From NCBI GenBank assembly GCA_021464245.1, contig JADCRB010000096.1, positions 1,216,951 through 1,280,950 on the forward strand: DNA of 64,000 bases. Reading direction: 5' to 3'. Below the pieces are notes generated by a model, which worked only from the letters and a program-made list of their open reading frames with translations, was not told the DNA's origin and made no database searches. Shown here in pieces: positions 35,931 to 47,186 of this stretch. The DNA is from Carallia brachiata. Lineage: Eukaryota > Streptophyta > Magnoliopsida > Malpighiales > Rhizophoraceae. Position 1 is the first letter of the stretch, and each line of letters starts with the position of its first letter. The translations under genes were made by a program, and so were the position numbers.

Positions 35931-37170
35931 GTAGTAATTAAATATTAATTTTTTTAGTTTTAAGGATTAAATTGAAAGTTTTGATAAATTTAGGATTAAA
36001 TTGAAAATTTTAATAAACTTAGAGTCAAATTATAATTTAAATAAATTTTGGGATCAAATTAAAATTTTAAATTTTTATATTTTACTTGAACCGGTTGCAC
36101 TGATTAGTTTTTGACCGGTTGTTAACCGATTTTAACCGGTTCTGATCGGTCCGAATTTCATTTAATTTTTGCTTTGAATCCGGACCGGATTACCAACCAG
36201 TCGCCAATTCAACCAATCAGACCAACCGGTCCGGTCCAATTTTCACAAACATCGATTGAATACCCTTGATGGACTTTTCTTGTTGGACTTGTCTGATTGC
36301 GCAAGCTTGAGTCTTCCAACCAGTATTTGCAAGTTAACATCTCTTAATTGTTTCAACCTGGAAAAGTGTCACAATCTGAAGACATTTCCGGAAAGTTTGG
36401 AGAATATGGATAATTTACAGTCTCTCAATTTGGATCGCACAGCCATTGAAGGGCTACCATCCTCTGTGGACAATCTAAAAGGGCTAAAACTGTTGACAAT
36501 GTTGGGTTGCACAGAACTTGCTCTTCTTCCTCAAAGCCTCAGTAACTTGAAAGGTCTTCACTATTTGTCGCTCTCTCTAAATTCAGATTCAATACGGAAA
36601 TTAGAGAATCTGAATTTAGAGAAGCACTATGCAATTAAGTTCATCGGTGAAGACTTTCGTTATTACCTTTGTGGTCGGGAATGTCTTGTGTAACCTCATT
36701 AACTGTAACTACTAACCTCGGGTTCCTATCCTCTTTGGAGGACCTAGATTTGAGTGGGAACAACTTTGAGAGTATCCTGAAAGTATCAAACAACTTGCTC
36801 GATTTCGGTGTCTGTGGATACAGAACTGCGAAAGGCTTCATTCTTTGCTAGAGCTTCCGGTGGGCCTATGTTGTATAAAGGCGGAGGGGTGCACATCACT
36901 AAAAAACATATCTTCCATTAATCAACTAACTTTTGAGTCTGAATCTTTTGATCTTTTCTTCAACTTCTCTAGTTGCTTCACGCTAGATAAAAACGAAAGA
37001 GATCCCATTTCAACTGTACCGCATGATAGCCGAGAATGCTCTTCGCCTCACCCAATGCTCATATGATGCCGTCTTGTTTAACTTCCGACCTGTCAACTTA
37101 TTTCCGTCCGGATCCCGCAATTCCAACACGAAGGTTAAGAAATGTGGGGCCATTCCATTGTATGCCCAAG
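35543..37170 (+). pseudogene. TNL-3 remnant: LRR exon fused to C-JID exon
   Basis: The LRR exon starts after an acceptor at 35541-35542 and is recognisable at 35543-35772. A 473-bp element interrupts it, and it resumes at 36254-37006 (LPTSICKLTSL, LPSSVDNLKGLKLL, LALLPQSLSNLKGL). At about 37005-37020 the sequence jumps from 'gatcccatttca' directly into the end of the C-JID exon (actgtaccgcatgatagccg), deleting the intron and the PGGRIPxWF part. TIR and NB-ARC exons are absent. Frameshifts and stops occur (for example 'aaataa' near 35757). A 15-base tandem duplication near 36600 adds LENLN-type residues. It is clearly dead. Confidence 0.85.
35781..36253. mobile_element. Non-autonomous element with AACCGG-rich ends (copy 1)
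   Basis: 473 bases are inserted in the TNL-3 LRR exon with the 8-bp target duplication GATTGAAT (35773-35780, 36254-36261). The ends read 'caaggttatcagaaccggac...' and '...ccggtccaattttcacaaac', imperfectly inverted around a GGACCGG core. The interior holds (TA)n and repeated 'ggattaaattgaaa' strings. A related copy of about 456 bp is at 62837-63292. No coding sequence. An 8-9 bp duplication fits hAT or Mutator-like transposition. Confidence 0.8.
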
Positions 37171-37895
37171 ATGATGAGTAGGATTCAAGGCCAATGAGGC
37201 TAGGGTTGGGGTCGGTGGATTGGCCGGATGACTTTTGGGATGATGACATTTTTTCTTATTAGTGGCGTCAATTGGGGAGTCTCTGTCCTTTCCCTCGGCT
37301 ACTTCTCTAATTTGGCCACTATCTTTACAGAAAAAAAAAAAAAAAAATTGTTTATTCTGGTTGCTCTGTCTCGCCCACGCCTTGATGCCCTCGTCCGCGA
37401 ATGCTCCTCCACTGCCGCGTTCAATCCAGATCCTCCGGACAACTCTTTTGAACATGAAATGTTAGATGTACCTTCTCATGGCTCTCTGGTAGCATCTATG
37501 GCGGAAGATACTCGAAAGCCCTCGTTTCTTGAATAAAGCTTCTCTGAATCTTGCTATTTTGTAGAGCAGGCGAAAGGCAATCTTGGTGTCAAGGTCCCTC
37601 TCTCCATCTCAAGATGTGGGTCTTTTTTTTTTTTTTTTGCTTGTTTATATTATGTCATGATTTTTGTGGTGGTCTGCCTACAGTTCTTATCTGTTATCCA
37701 GGAGGTAGAATTCCAGAGTGGTTCGAGGATCAAAGCAGGAGAGTTGGCTCAACGATGACTTCCTGGGATTTGCTATATGCCCTGTTCTCGAGGACACTGA
37801 AGTTGGAATGGGAAATTTCCAGCAATGGTCACTATTGTTGTCTGCCTTAGTCTGCAAAGTTAGTATGGGGCTAAAAGCATTTTCAATTTAGATAA
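37171..37895 (+). pseudogene. Truncated second TNL 3' end after TNL-3
   Basis: The conserved unknown ORF is well preserved here (about 37350-37535: SRPRLDALVRECSSTAAF, DPPDNSFEHEMLDVPSHGSL, stop at 37533). Next come the TNL exon 4 end, T-rich intron and a C-JID start reading LICYPGGRIPEWFEDQS, after which one deletion changes frame and the copy stops by about 37890. Same layout as at 11238-11925 and 45695-47060. Confidence 0.65.
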
Positions 37896-38025
37896 AATCT
37901 AATGAAGCGTGTCCAATCCATTACTTGACAGTTCATTTGACCTATTGAGAAATGGTTATAGTGCTTAATTTGTTGGCCACCGATTGATTGGCACGAAAAA
38001 ATTTTCATGGTGGTGGATCTTTCTG

Positions 38026-40727
38026 GCAGAGAAGCTTATAGCAGAGCTTAACAAAACGTTTCCTGATGATGTTCTGCTTCCAATCTATATTAATCGCCAT
38101 GCGGGAACTGGATCATACTCCACAATAACTTTTGGCGCAATGGGCGACAGGTATTGAATGCTTGAAAATTTAGATAAATGATGAGTGTTCATCTACATTA
38201 TGTTCAGTCATCAATAACATCACCGTTCAACTTGAGCTGAATCAACTGCTGAAATCATCATATCATATTTTGTTGTATTCTAAAATTTGATTGCAGCTTT
38301 TATGAGTATTTGCTCAAGGTTTGGATTCAAGGAAACAGAACCTCAGCTGTGAGAGGCTGAAGGTGATACATTTTATCGTCCAAAGATATCGTTCTCTTCT
38401 ACTAATTTAGCAGTTGACACTTGGAACGCATAAAATACCAAGTTTGCATTGAAAATTGATGTCGCCATTGATTACTTTTTATACGGTTTAGCTGGGGATA
38501 TGAAATCGAAGAAATAATAAGTGTTTTTTTCAGTATGGACAGTTGTTTCTCAGTATGGATATCTTAGGATGTTGATCTGGTGAATTGATACAAAACAGAA
38601 AAAGAAAGTTATTTTGCTATATGGTAGAAAAGAACAAATCTGCTCTCTTTCTCCCCCCTTCTCTGCATTTGGCGGTTGAATGTAAAACCAGTGAAAAGTG
38701 GAGATTTAACCCATTGGATTGATGTCCTTTGGCCAAAAGTCCCACTGTAGCAAAGCTATGTTGATGTGGATATCATTGCAATTGTAGATATCTTTGAATG
38801 GAATAAAATATTTGTATTTTGATGAGAACCAACAAGAATTCCTTATAGTGGAGAGTCCGAGCCCGATGACCAAAAACAGAGCGGGGGAAATTTATACTTG
38901 ATGCCTTTATGTTTAAGTATATATGCTGCCTCTTTGATTTGCAACGATATCGCATTGTTTTTTCACTTCTCTTTATTTCCACCATTTTGGTTGAATATTT
39001 GAAACATAATATCTCAAGCTGTATTCTTCTGTATCTCTTTTTGTTTCAAATTTTTATGTGAGATTTTGGAAACAGAGAAACGTGGAAAAGGTCTATGAAA
39101 AGTCTCTTAAGCTTGGTGAGGAGAACAACACCATCATCTTTTGCTTCCATTTGTGAGAAGAGTGGAGACGTGATGACTGACAAGGTAATATTCTGTTTCC
39201 ATCAATTATTTTTAACAATATTATTGTGGTTTCCATTACCTTCTTTTTCTCACATAGAGAAAAACATAATGTCCATGTTAAATCCTCCTTGTACATGCAG
39301 ATGGATGAACTAGCACGCTATACTCCAGGAATGCTGGCTTTAGGATCATCTGATTAGGGGCCTGCTGATTCACAGAAATTTCTTTCCCTGGCAGAAGAGG
39401 TTTTCTTCATCAAAAACTGGCTTTTATATTTATCCAATATTACTTGGACAGAATTTTCTTAGAGTAGCATAGCCTGACTTCAATCTTTACAAATAAACCT
39501 AGTTGAAAGGATCTTCCCTTCTATCCCACAAATTGGTCCGATTTGGTTAATGGTTGAAGTTTTTCATCTTCCGTTTGCATACTGGTCATGGATGCGTATA
39601 ATGTATTTGTGCATACGAGGGCACTCATGTAATTTTTTATCATACTTGCGCAGCTTGCCTGGACATGTTATAGCTTTTACCAATCTACACACAAAATTGG
39701 CTGTGAGAGAATTATTTTTTCCACTCTGGACAGGTTAGTTATCATTAGCTTCATGATGTAACAAATATTTTGTACCATTCTCTGATTGTTTCCCACAAAA
39801 AAGCTCTTAGGACATGATTGTGGGCACGTCATGGAATATATTGAGACCAGAAACAGTTGAGTCCCTCTTTTATCTGTGGCGTTTAATAGGCAACAGGACG
39901 TATCGGGAGTGGCGTTGGGATATTTTCTAAGCATTTGAAAGGAATTCTCGCATTGTATCAGGATATGTTGGACTAAAGGATGTAAGGGGTCAAAAAACCG
40001 CATTATACCTGCTCTATCTTTTCTTTTACCTGGGATATTCTAACAGGGACATCATTCTACCACTAACTCTCTCTTAACTGTTTGCACCTATAAGGTTCGA
40101 TTTCTCACTAAATTTTTGCATTCGTTAACTAAAGGCTGCAATTTTATGCAATTCTTCTTGATTGAGGGCTCTTAGGATATAATTTAGCTACATATCTTGG
40201 ATGCTCCTCATGTTCTTTATCCTTTTTTTTGGCTCTATGAATCTCACACCCCTCACCTTACGATTTTATATTGAATCTTCCGATAAAGATGGTTTGAGCC
40301 TTAATTACTAAGGTATCCCTTAAGGAACTATTATTCTTATTTTATCTGGAATTAAAGTTGTATGTATAAAAGTACAGTGCTTCTAGAATGCACATATTGC
40401 ACGCAAAATTGACTAAATTTCTCCGAAGCAATGGTCAACTTTTTTTTTTTTAATATTTAGTCAGTATGCAAGACGCGGAGGTTAGCTTTCTTGCCGCATG
40501 GCCGCTAATGCAGGCCACGTATTGGTCCTTTCAGATCAATTCTGGAGTCAAAGGCAACATGATGCAAAGCTTTTTCCTTGCAAAGACACTGAAATATCTC
40601 TGCCTTCTTTTCATCTCCCCCTTCAGTCATCTCGTTAGAAGAGTGGGTGTCCAACACGGAAACGCACCCTCTTAAAATTGTGACCCGCCGCGAAGGCGAA
40701 ATTTCTGGACAATCAGAGAAATAGACA
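38026..40727 (+). pseudogene. GH47 alpha-1,2-mannosidase pseudogene MNS-d
   Basis: Exon remnants are 38026-38150 ([20 protein letters not shown]), 38297-38362 (FYEYLLKVWIQGNRTS), 39076-39184 (MKSLLSLVRRTTPSSFASIC), 39301-39399 (MDELARYTPGMLALGSSD, then TAG at 39355-39357), 39654-39733 (LAWTCYSFYQST), 39811-39981 (DMIVGTSWN...YLW...RTYREW...GYVGLKD) and 40535-40727 (NSGVKGNMMQSFFLAKTLKY). It carries all seven 3'-half exons like MNS-b but without the retroelement. The first acceptor is TG. Frameshifts occur in the WN/LRPE exon and the last exon. The N-terminal half is absent. Confidence 0.8.
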
Positions 40728-41400
40728 ATGGACCAGTAAGAGTCAAGGCTGAAAAGAAGGTCAATTTCATACTCGTTAAGATTTCATTTGCTGATCATAA
40801 GATGTTTATTCGCTGCCTGTGTCCATTCAATGATTTTGAGGCATTGATTCGGATAACAAGCTGGAGGACCGTAGATCATTGTGATTGAACTTAGACTAAA
40901 ATCTAGAGGCTTCATGGATTAGTGTTCCCATTACTTGTAAAATGAGGTGTAACAAATTTTTTCCATTTTAAGTTGAAAGAAATTATTGTATTAAATAGCA
41001 AGGAACAGCTGGAACCACTTGATAAATTGTGTACCATATAAATAGTTAATTTCTAATATCTTATACAAATTAACATAACAAGCCGATTGATGTACTGAAT
41101 ATTTGTTATTTTTCAAGCATAGTCGGTTTTAAATCTTCAAATCTTTCTACCGTCTGTGGGTTTCTTACCTTTCTTATATGTGATTGCAATGCGCCTATTC
41201 AATTTTGGGCAACGTTTGGAGCGACGTAAGCATGATGAGTAAAATCTTACATTTTCAAATGTGAAAGTGTGACTTGTGATGCAACTTCGTAGTAAAAAAT
41301 CCAGCATTTTCTATGATTTATGGTGTTGTAAGGACAAATTACCTCATTTGCCCGAACAAGACAAAATTCTCTGATTCAAAAGTCTTCTCGAATATTGAAT
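40728..41400. other. Mannosidase 3' flank, no gene
   Basis: Paralogous to 6291-6984. It leads directly into the TNL-4 5' flank, whose array-like core 'taagtcaatgggggctatac' is at 41404-41423. Confidence 0.6.
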
Positions 41401-41525
41401 CTAAGTCAATGGGGGCTATACCATAAATAGTCGCTCAATTCATTCGTCTGCCAGCACTAAACTCACGAAAATCAGTTACAAATTACAATTCCCTGTCACG
41501 AAAAAAAAAAAAAAACCATTCCCAA

Positions 41526-44500
41526 ATGGCTTTGGCTTCCTCTTCCTCTCCCTCTAGTTTGCCGGCCACCAACAACCAAAATCAGCATCAATGGAAGTAC
41601 GACGTTTTCTTGAGCTTCAGCGCTGAAGACACCCAGGACACTTTCATCAGCCATCTCCTCGTTGCCTTGACAGAAAAAGGTGTTGAGACCTTCACAGACT
41701 ACGAGCTTCGTAAAGGAGATGAAATCGCTCCGGCCCTTTTGCAAGCAATCCAAGAATCAAACTTTGCTGTGGTCGTTCTCTCCCAGGACTATGCGTCTTC
41801 TCCCCGATGTTTGGACGAACTCGTCAAGATCATGGAATGCAGTGAAACTCACGGACAGATCGTTATACCAGTGTTCTATCACGTGGATGCTTCCGATGTC
41901 AGGAAACAGACTGGGACCCTCGCTGAATATTTATCCGATAGTAAACGCAAGAGAAATTTCGAGATCAACTCCGAAAAGGTCCCCAAATGGACGGCTGCAT
42001 TGACCACAGCTGCCAATCTATCTGGTTGGGATTCTAAAGTCACCAGGTAACTTTACAAGGTTCAAGTTTCAGTTAATTATAGTTCCATTATAAGTTGACT
42101 GGGTTCAATCCCACCTAGCTAGTTCATTGAAATGGAATCCGTGCTGGCTTCTTTTGAATTTTAACAATTGATGACGTTATGACATTTTTATGCCGCATAG
42201 TTTCATAAATCTATTACAGAATTGCTACAAAACGTAATTAATTTGCAACTAAAACACATAGAACTCCCAAAAGAGACATCAAGTAATGCCTATGGGTATG
42301 TTGTAAAAAAATGTCCATTACATGATTATGAGACTTTGGCTTACTTATGGCAGGTCGGAGCATAAACTTATTGATCAAATTGTCAATGATGTTTTGGAGA
42401 AACTGAATCAAGGATTGCCTTTGCCTACGGGCTTGGAACGCCTGGTAGGAATAAATTCACGCCTTGAGCTAATAAAAGAAGTAATGGCTGTTGGGTCCAA
42501 AGATGTACGCATTTTAGGGATTTGGGGCATAGGCGGTATAGGCAAAACAACTTTAGCTGAAGCTATTTTCAGCCAAATTTCTTGTCAATTTGGAGGCTAC
42601 TGCTTTCTTAAGGATGTTAGGGAAAACTGGGACAAAGGTGGCAAGAACAAGTTATTAGAGGAGGTCATCTCGAAAACATTGCAGGATAGTCAACCTAACG
42701 TTGATACGCCCAACATTGGGCTTGGAAAATCCTTTGCTAGAAGGCTCCATCGTAAACAAATGTTGGTTGTTCTCGACGATGTTGATGATCCATTACAATT
42801 AGAATATTTAGTTGGAGATCCTTGTTGGTTTGGTCCAGGAAGTAGGATCGTTGTCACAAGCAGAAATAAGCATGTTTTTGTAAAAAGGGCTAATTATATA
42901 TACGAGGTCCTGACATTCGAAGATCATGCAGCTCTTCAACTTTTTAGTCAATATGCCTTTAATCAAAATCTTCCCCAAGAAGATCACATGACATTGTCAA
43001 AGTCGGCTGTAAACTATTGTCAAGGCAATCCTTTGGCTCTTAAAGTTTTAGGCTCCTTTTTATTTGGCAAGAACAAAAATGAGTGGGAAAATGCACTAAA
43101 TAAACTAAAAAAGTACCGATGAGGGAGATTCAAAATGTGCTGAAAATTAGTTATGATGGCTTGGATGGGGAAGAGCAGCAAATCTTTCTTCACATTGCAT
43201 GTTTCTTTAAAGGCATGCCCAAGGATATTGTGATACAGATGCTGAATAGTTGTGGCTTTTCAACAGAGATCGGAATACGGGTTCTCATTGACAAGTCTCT
43301 CATGACTACTACTACGCAGCATGGGGTAATCAAACTAGAAATGCACAATTTATTGCAAGAAATGGGTAGAGAAATGGTACGTGGAGAATCGAAGGAGCCA
43401 GGGGAACGCAGCAGATTATGGGATGCAGAAGATATATATCAAGTATTCATGAAAAATACGGTAATATTCTAAATGCACAATTATGGTTTTTATGTGCGAG
43501 CTTCGTTATATAGTCAATAACTTATTGCAAGCATGGTATGAAAATCCCAATTCACTTTTCAAGCTTATTCATAGTTACTTTTCTTGTTATTCGCTAGGGA
43601 ACTGCAAAAGTTGAAGGCATATTCCTAGACATAAGTAAAGTACGAAGAGAGATTCACTTGAACCCGAAAGCATTTGAAAAAATGTCTAACTTGAAATTTC
43701 TAAAATTTTACATTGGGGAGTATGTGGCAGGGTCGAAAGAAGACAACTATATGGTGCACCTTTCTCATGGTCTTGATTTTCTTCCTAATGAGTTGAGATA
43801 TCTTCATTGGGATAGATATCCGCTGGAGTATTTGCCAACAAATTTTTGCCCAAAGAATCTCTTGTGCATTGAGTTACCTCGTAGCAACATTAAAGGACTT
43901 TGGAACGAATCTGAGGTACAAATTAATCATATCAAAGATTTTTTTGTGATTGATCAAAAGTTTCTCTTTGATTTGCTAATCAATGGCACTTTTTTCTCTC
44001 TCGCTCCCTGCAGCCTCCGAGTATTTTTAACCATTACTCATCCCCAAGCCAATTTAGTATGGTCACATGTCTAAGGTTGGATAACTGCAAAGAGCTTAGG
44101 AGTCTGTCAAACAATATTGATATGAGGTGTCTAGATACTCTTGATCTTAGTGGTTGCTCAAGACTCAAGATGTTTCCAGAAATCTCTAAGAACATAAGGT
44201 ATCTATACTTATGTGGGACTGCAATAAAAGAAGTGCCTTCCTCCATTGAATGCCTTGATCGACTTTTCCTATTAGACTTGTCTGATTGCACCAAGCTTGA
44301 GAGTCTGCCAACTAATATATGCAAGTTAACATCTCTTAAGGATTTCAACCTGCAAGGTTGTTACAAACTGAAGACATTTCCAGAAATTTTGGAGAACATG
44401 GATAATTTAGAGTGGCTCATTTTGAGCGGGACAGCCATTGAAGAGCTACCATCCTCTGTGGACAATCTAAAAGGGCTAAAAGAGTTGCAAATTAAAGGTT

Positions 44501-45694
44501 GCAGAGAACTTGCTTTTCTTCCGCAAAGCCTCGGTAACTTGAAAGCCCTTAAACTTTGCTCTCTCTCTGTAAATTCAGATTCAACACAAAAATTAGAGAA
44601 GCACATTGCAATTAAGTTCATTGGTCAAGATCATGGAGCATCGTTATTATCTTCATGGTCGGGACTGTCTTCTGTAACCTCGCTAAGTGTAGAGGAGTGT
44701 AATCTTGGGCAGTTAACTACTAACCTCGGGTTCTTATCCTCTTTAGGCGAGCTAAATTTGAGTGGAAACAACTTTGAGAGTATCCCTGAAAGTATCAAAC
44801 AACTTACTCGACTCCGAAGTCTTTGGATACGGAACTGCCAAAGGCTTGAATCTTTGCCAGAGCTTCCGATGAGCCTATCATTTATAGAGGCGACGGGTTG
44901 CACATCACTAGAAAACATATCTTCCCTTAATCAACTACTTTTTGAGTCCGAAAAGCTTGACCCTTTTTTCGACTTCTCTAATTGCTTCATGTTGGATAAA
45001 AACGAAAGAGATCCCATTTGACAGTTGAGGAATCGTTATTTTGTTAAGCAATTGGAAGGCAATCGTGGTGGCAGAAAGGTCTTTCTCTCTCTCTCTCTCT
45101 CTCTCATGGGATGCGACTCTTTTTTTTTTTGGTTAAATCTGTTTATATTATGACAAGGTTTTCGTGGTACAGTCGCGGCAGCCTAGAGTTTTCGTCTGCT
45201 ATCCGGGAGGTAGAATTCCAAAGTGGTTCGAGTATCAAAGCACAGGAGACTCCATCAGAGTCCCACTTCTTCCCTCAAATTGGCTCAACGATCGGTTCTT
45301 GGGATTTGCTCTATGCGTTGTTCTGGAGGATGTCGGTTTCGAAATTTTCCAATGCCAGTGCCATTTCGGATACGGTTGTGATAACAACGGTGGTTCCACT
45401 TTTGCTCTGGAATTTCGGTGTCCGATGCCTTTCCTGGCCCATCACATCCGTTCAGAGCACGTCTTTCTGTTTAATGTTGTTGAACTGTACCGCATGATAG
45501 CCGAGAATGCTCTTCGCCTCACCCAATGCTCCTATGATGCCGTATTGTTTAACTTCCGACCTGTCAAGTTATTTCTGTCCAGATCCCGCAATACCAGCGC
45601 GAAGGTTAAGAAATGTGGGGTCATTCCATTGTATGCCCAAGATGATGAGCACGATTCAAGGCCAATGAGGCTAGGGTTGGGGTCGGTGGATTAG
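41526..45694 (+). pseudogene. TNL-4: TIR-NB-ARC-LRR resistance gene, frameshift plus nonsense
   Basis: Exons are 41526-42046, 42354-43460, 43598-43915, 44014-45078 and 45173-45694, with canonical splice sites. It is the closest paralogue of TNL-1. Lesions: the A-run at 43107-43112 has six A where TNL-1 has seven, shifting the frame after KLKK; and TGA at 45019-45021 replaces TCA near the end of the LRR exon. Unusual residues: TIR FRGED is FSAED, the SSWCLDEL motif is SPRCLDEL, P-loop is GIGGIGKTT (42526-42552), and the MHD triplet is MHN (43341-43349). C-JID is intact (CYPGGRIPKWFEYQSTGDS) and runs 18 codons beyond the TNL-1 stop. As read it could only give a TIR-NB fragment of about 430 residues ending before the MHD motif. 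Confidence 0.85.
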
Positions 45695-45729
45695 CCGGAT
45701 GACTTTTGGGATTCTGACATTTTTTCTTA

Positions 45730-45888
45730 GATGGAGATTACCTGGCAATGCAATGGTGGGCATACAAGAGCATCCAACCGTTTATTTATTTATTTTATTT
45801 AAATTTAATATAATTTTTATAATCTAATAATCTAAATTTTTATGTGTATATTACATTCTCATACGTATTCATCCACTTATCTTTTCTC
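45730..45888. mobile_element. 159-bp insertion with 9-bp target duplication
   Basis: TTTTTCTTA occurs at 45721-45729 and 45889-45897. The TNL-3 paralogue (37249-37262) and TNL-1 paralogue (11318-11331) have the empty site. No clear terminal inverted repeats are visible. The 9-bp duplication suggests a Mutator-like non-autonomous element. Confidence 0.55.
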
Positions 45889-45897
45889 TTTTTCTTA

Positions 45898-47060
45898 CCA
45901 GTGGCGTCAATTGGGGAGTCTGTCTCCTTTCCCTCGTTTACTTCTCTAATTATGGCTACTATTTTGACAGACCAAAAACAAAGGGATAAATATTTTTAAA
46001 GTCCTAAACCTTTAAATTTTTTTTACGTTTGAGTCCTAAACCTTTTTAACATTTCATTTGAGTCCTAAATCTTTTAATTTTTTACTATATCAGTCCTTTA
46101 AATTACGAAAAGTAGTCAATCTATTAATAAGTGAGTTTAATTTAATAAAAATCATTTAAAAAAGCTTAAATATATGAGTTAAATATTTTTTTCATCAACA
46201 AAATATGCATATTAAATATTTTTTTAATCAACAAATATACGAATTAAATAGGCAACATGTATATTTTTTTATAAAAAAGACATTCAATTCATATATTTAA
46301 TCTTTTTTAAATAATTTTTTGTAAAGTTAAAAATTATTTTTTAATACATTGATCACTTTTGTTAAACAGAGGGACTAATTTGATAGAAAATTAAAAAGTT
46401 TAGGACTCAAATGAAATGTCAAAAAGGTTTAGAACTCAAACGTAAAAAAACTTAAAGGTTTATGGCTAAAAAAATCCTTATCCCAAAAACAAAATCATTG
46501 ATTTTATGAGAGAATTAATAGGACTTTACAAACAAAATTCTTTATTCTGGTTGCTGTGTCTCGCCCACGCCTTGATGCCCTCTTCCGCGAATGCTCCTTC
46601 ACTGCCCCGTTCGATCCAGATCCTCCGGACAACTCTTTTGAACATGAAATGTTAGATGTACCTTCTCATGGCTCTCTGGTAGCATCTTTGGCTGAAGATA
46701 CTCGAAAGCCCTCGTTTCTTGAATAAAGCTTCTCTGAATCTTGCTATTTTGTAGTGCAGGCGAAAGACAATCTTGGTGTCAAGGTCCCTCTCTCCATCTC
46801 AAGATGTGGGTCTTTTTTTTTTTTATGATCGTTTATATTATGACATGGTTTTTGTGGTGGTCTGCCAACAGTTCTTATCTGTTATCCGGGAGGTAGAATT
46901 CCAGAGTGGTTCGAGGATCAAAGCAGGGGAGTTGGCTCAACGATGACTTCCTGGGATTTGCTATATGCCCTGTTCTCGAGGATTCTGAAGTTGGAATGGG
47001 AAATTTCCAACAATAGTCACTATTGTTGTCTGCCTTAGTATGCAAAGTTAGTATGGGGTC
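45898..47060 (+). pseudogene. Truncated second TNL 3' end downstream of TNL-4
   Basis: Outside the 502-bp MITE this repeats the unit seen after TNL-1 and TNL-3. The conserved unknown ORF is open at 46550-46725 (RPRLDALFRECSFTAPFD, DPPDNSFEHEMLDVPSHGSL, FLE, stop). It is followed by TNL exon 4 end, a T-rich intron, and a truncated C-JID exon (ICYPGGRIPEWFE near 46875-46915). The frame breaks within the exon. Confidence 0.65.
45983..46484. mobile_element. Mutator-like MITE with about 100-bp inverted repeats
   Basis: A 502-bp element begins GGGATAAATATTTTTAAAGT and ends ...AATCCTTATCCC. The two ends are inverted copies for about 100 bases, including repeated 'gagtcctaaacctttt' strings. It is flanked by the 9-bp duplication AAAAACAAA (45974-45982 and 46485-46493). 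It is absent from the paralogous spots after TNL-1 and TNL-3. Long TIRs with a 9-bp duplication fit a non-autonomous Mutator-like element. Confidence 0.8.
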
Positions 47061-47186
47061 TAATGAAGCGTGTCCAATCCATTACTTCACAGTTCATTTG
47101 ACCTATTGAGAAATGGTTATAGTGCTTAATTTGTTGGCCACCGATTGATTGGCACGAAAAAATTTTCATGGTGGTGGATCTTTCTG

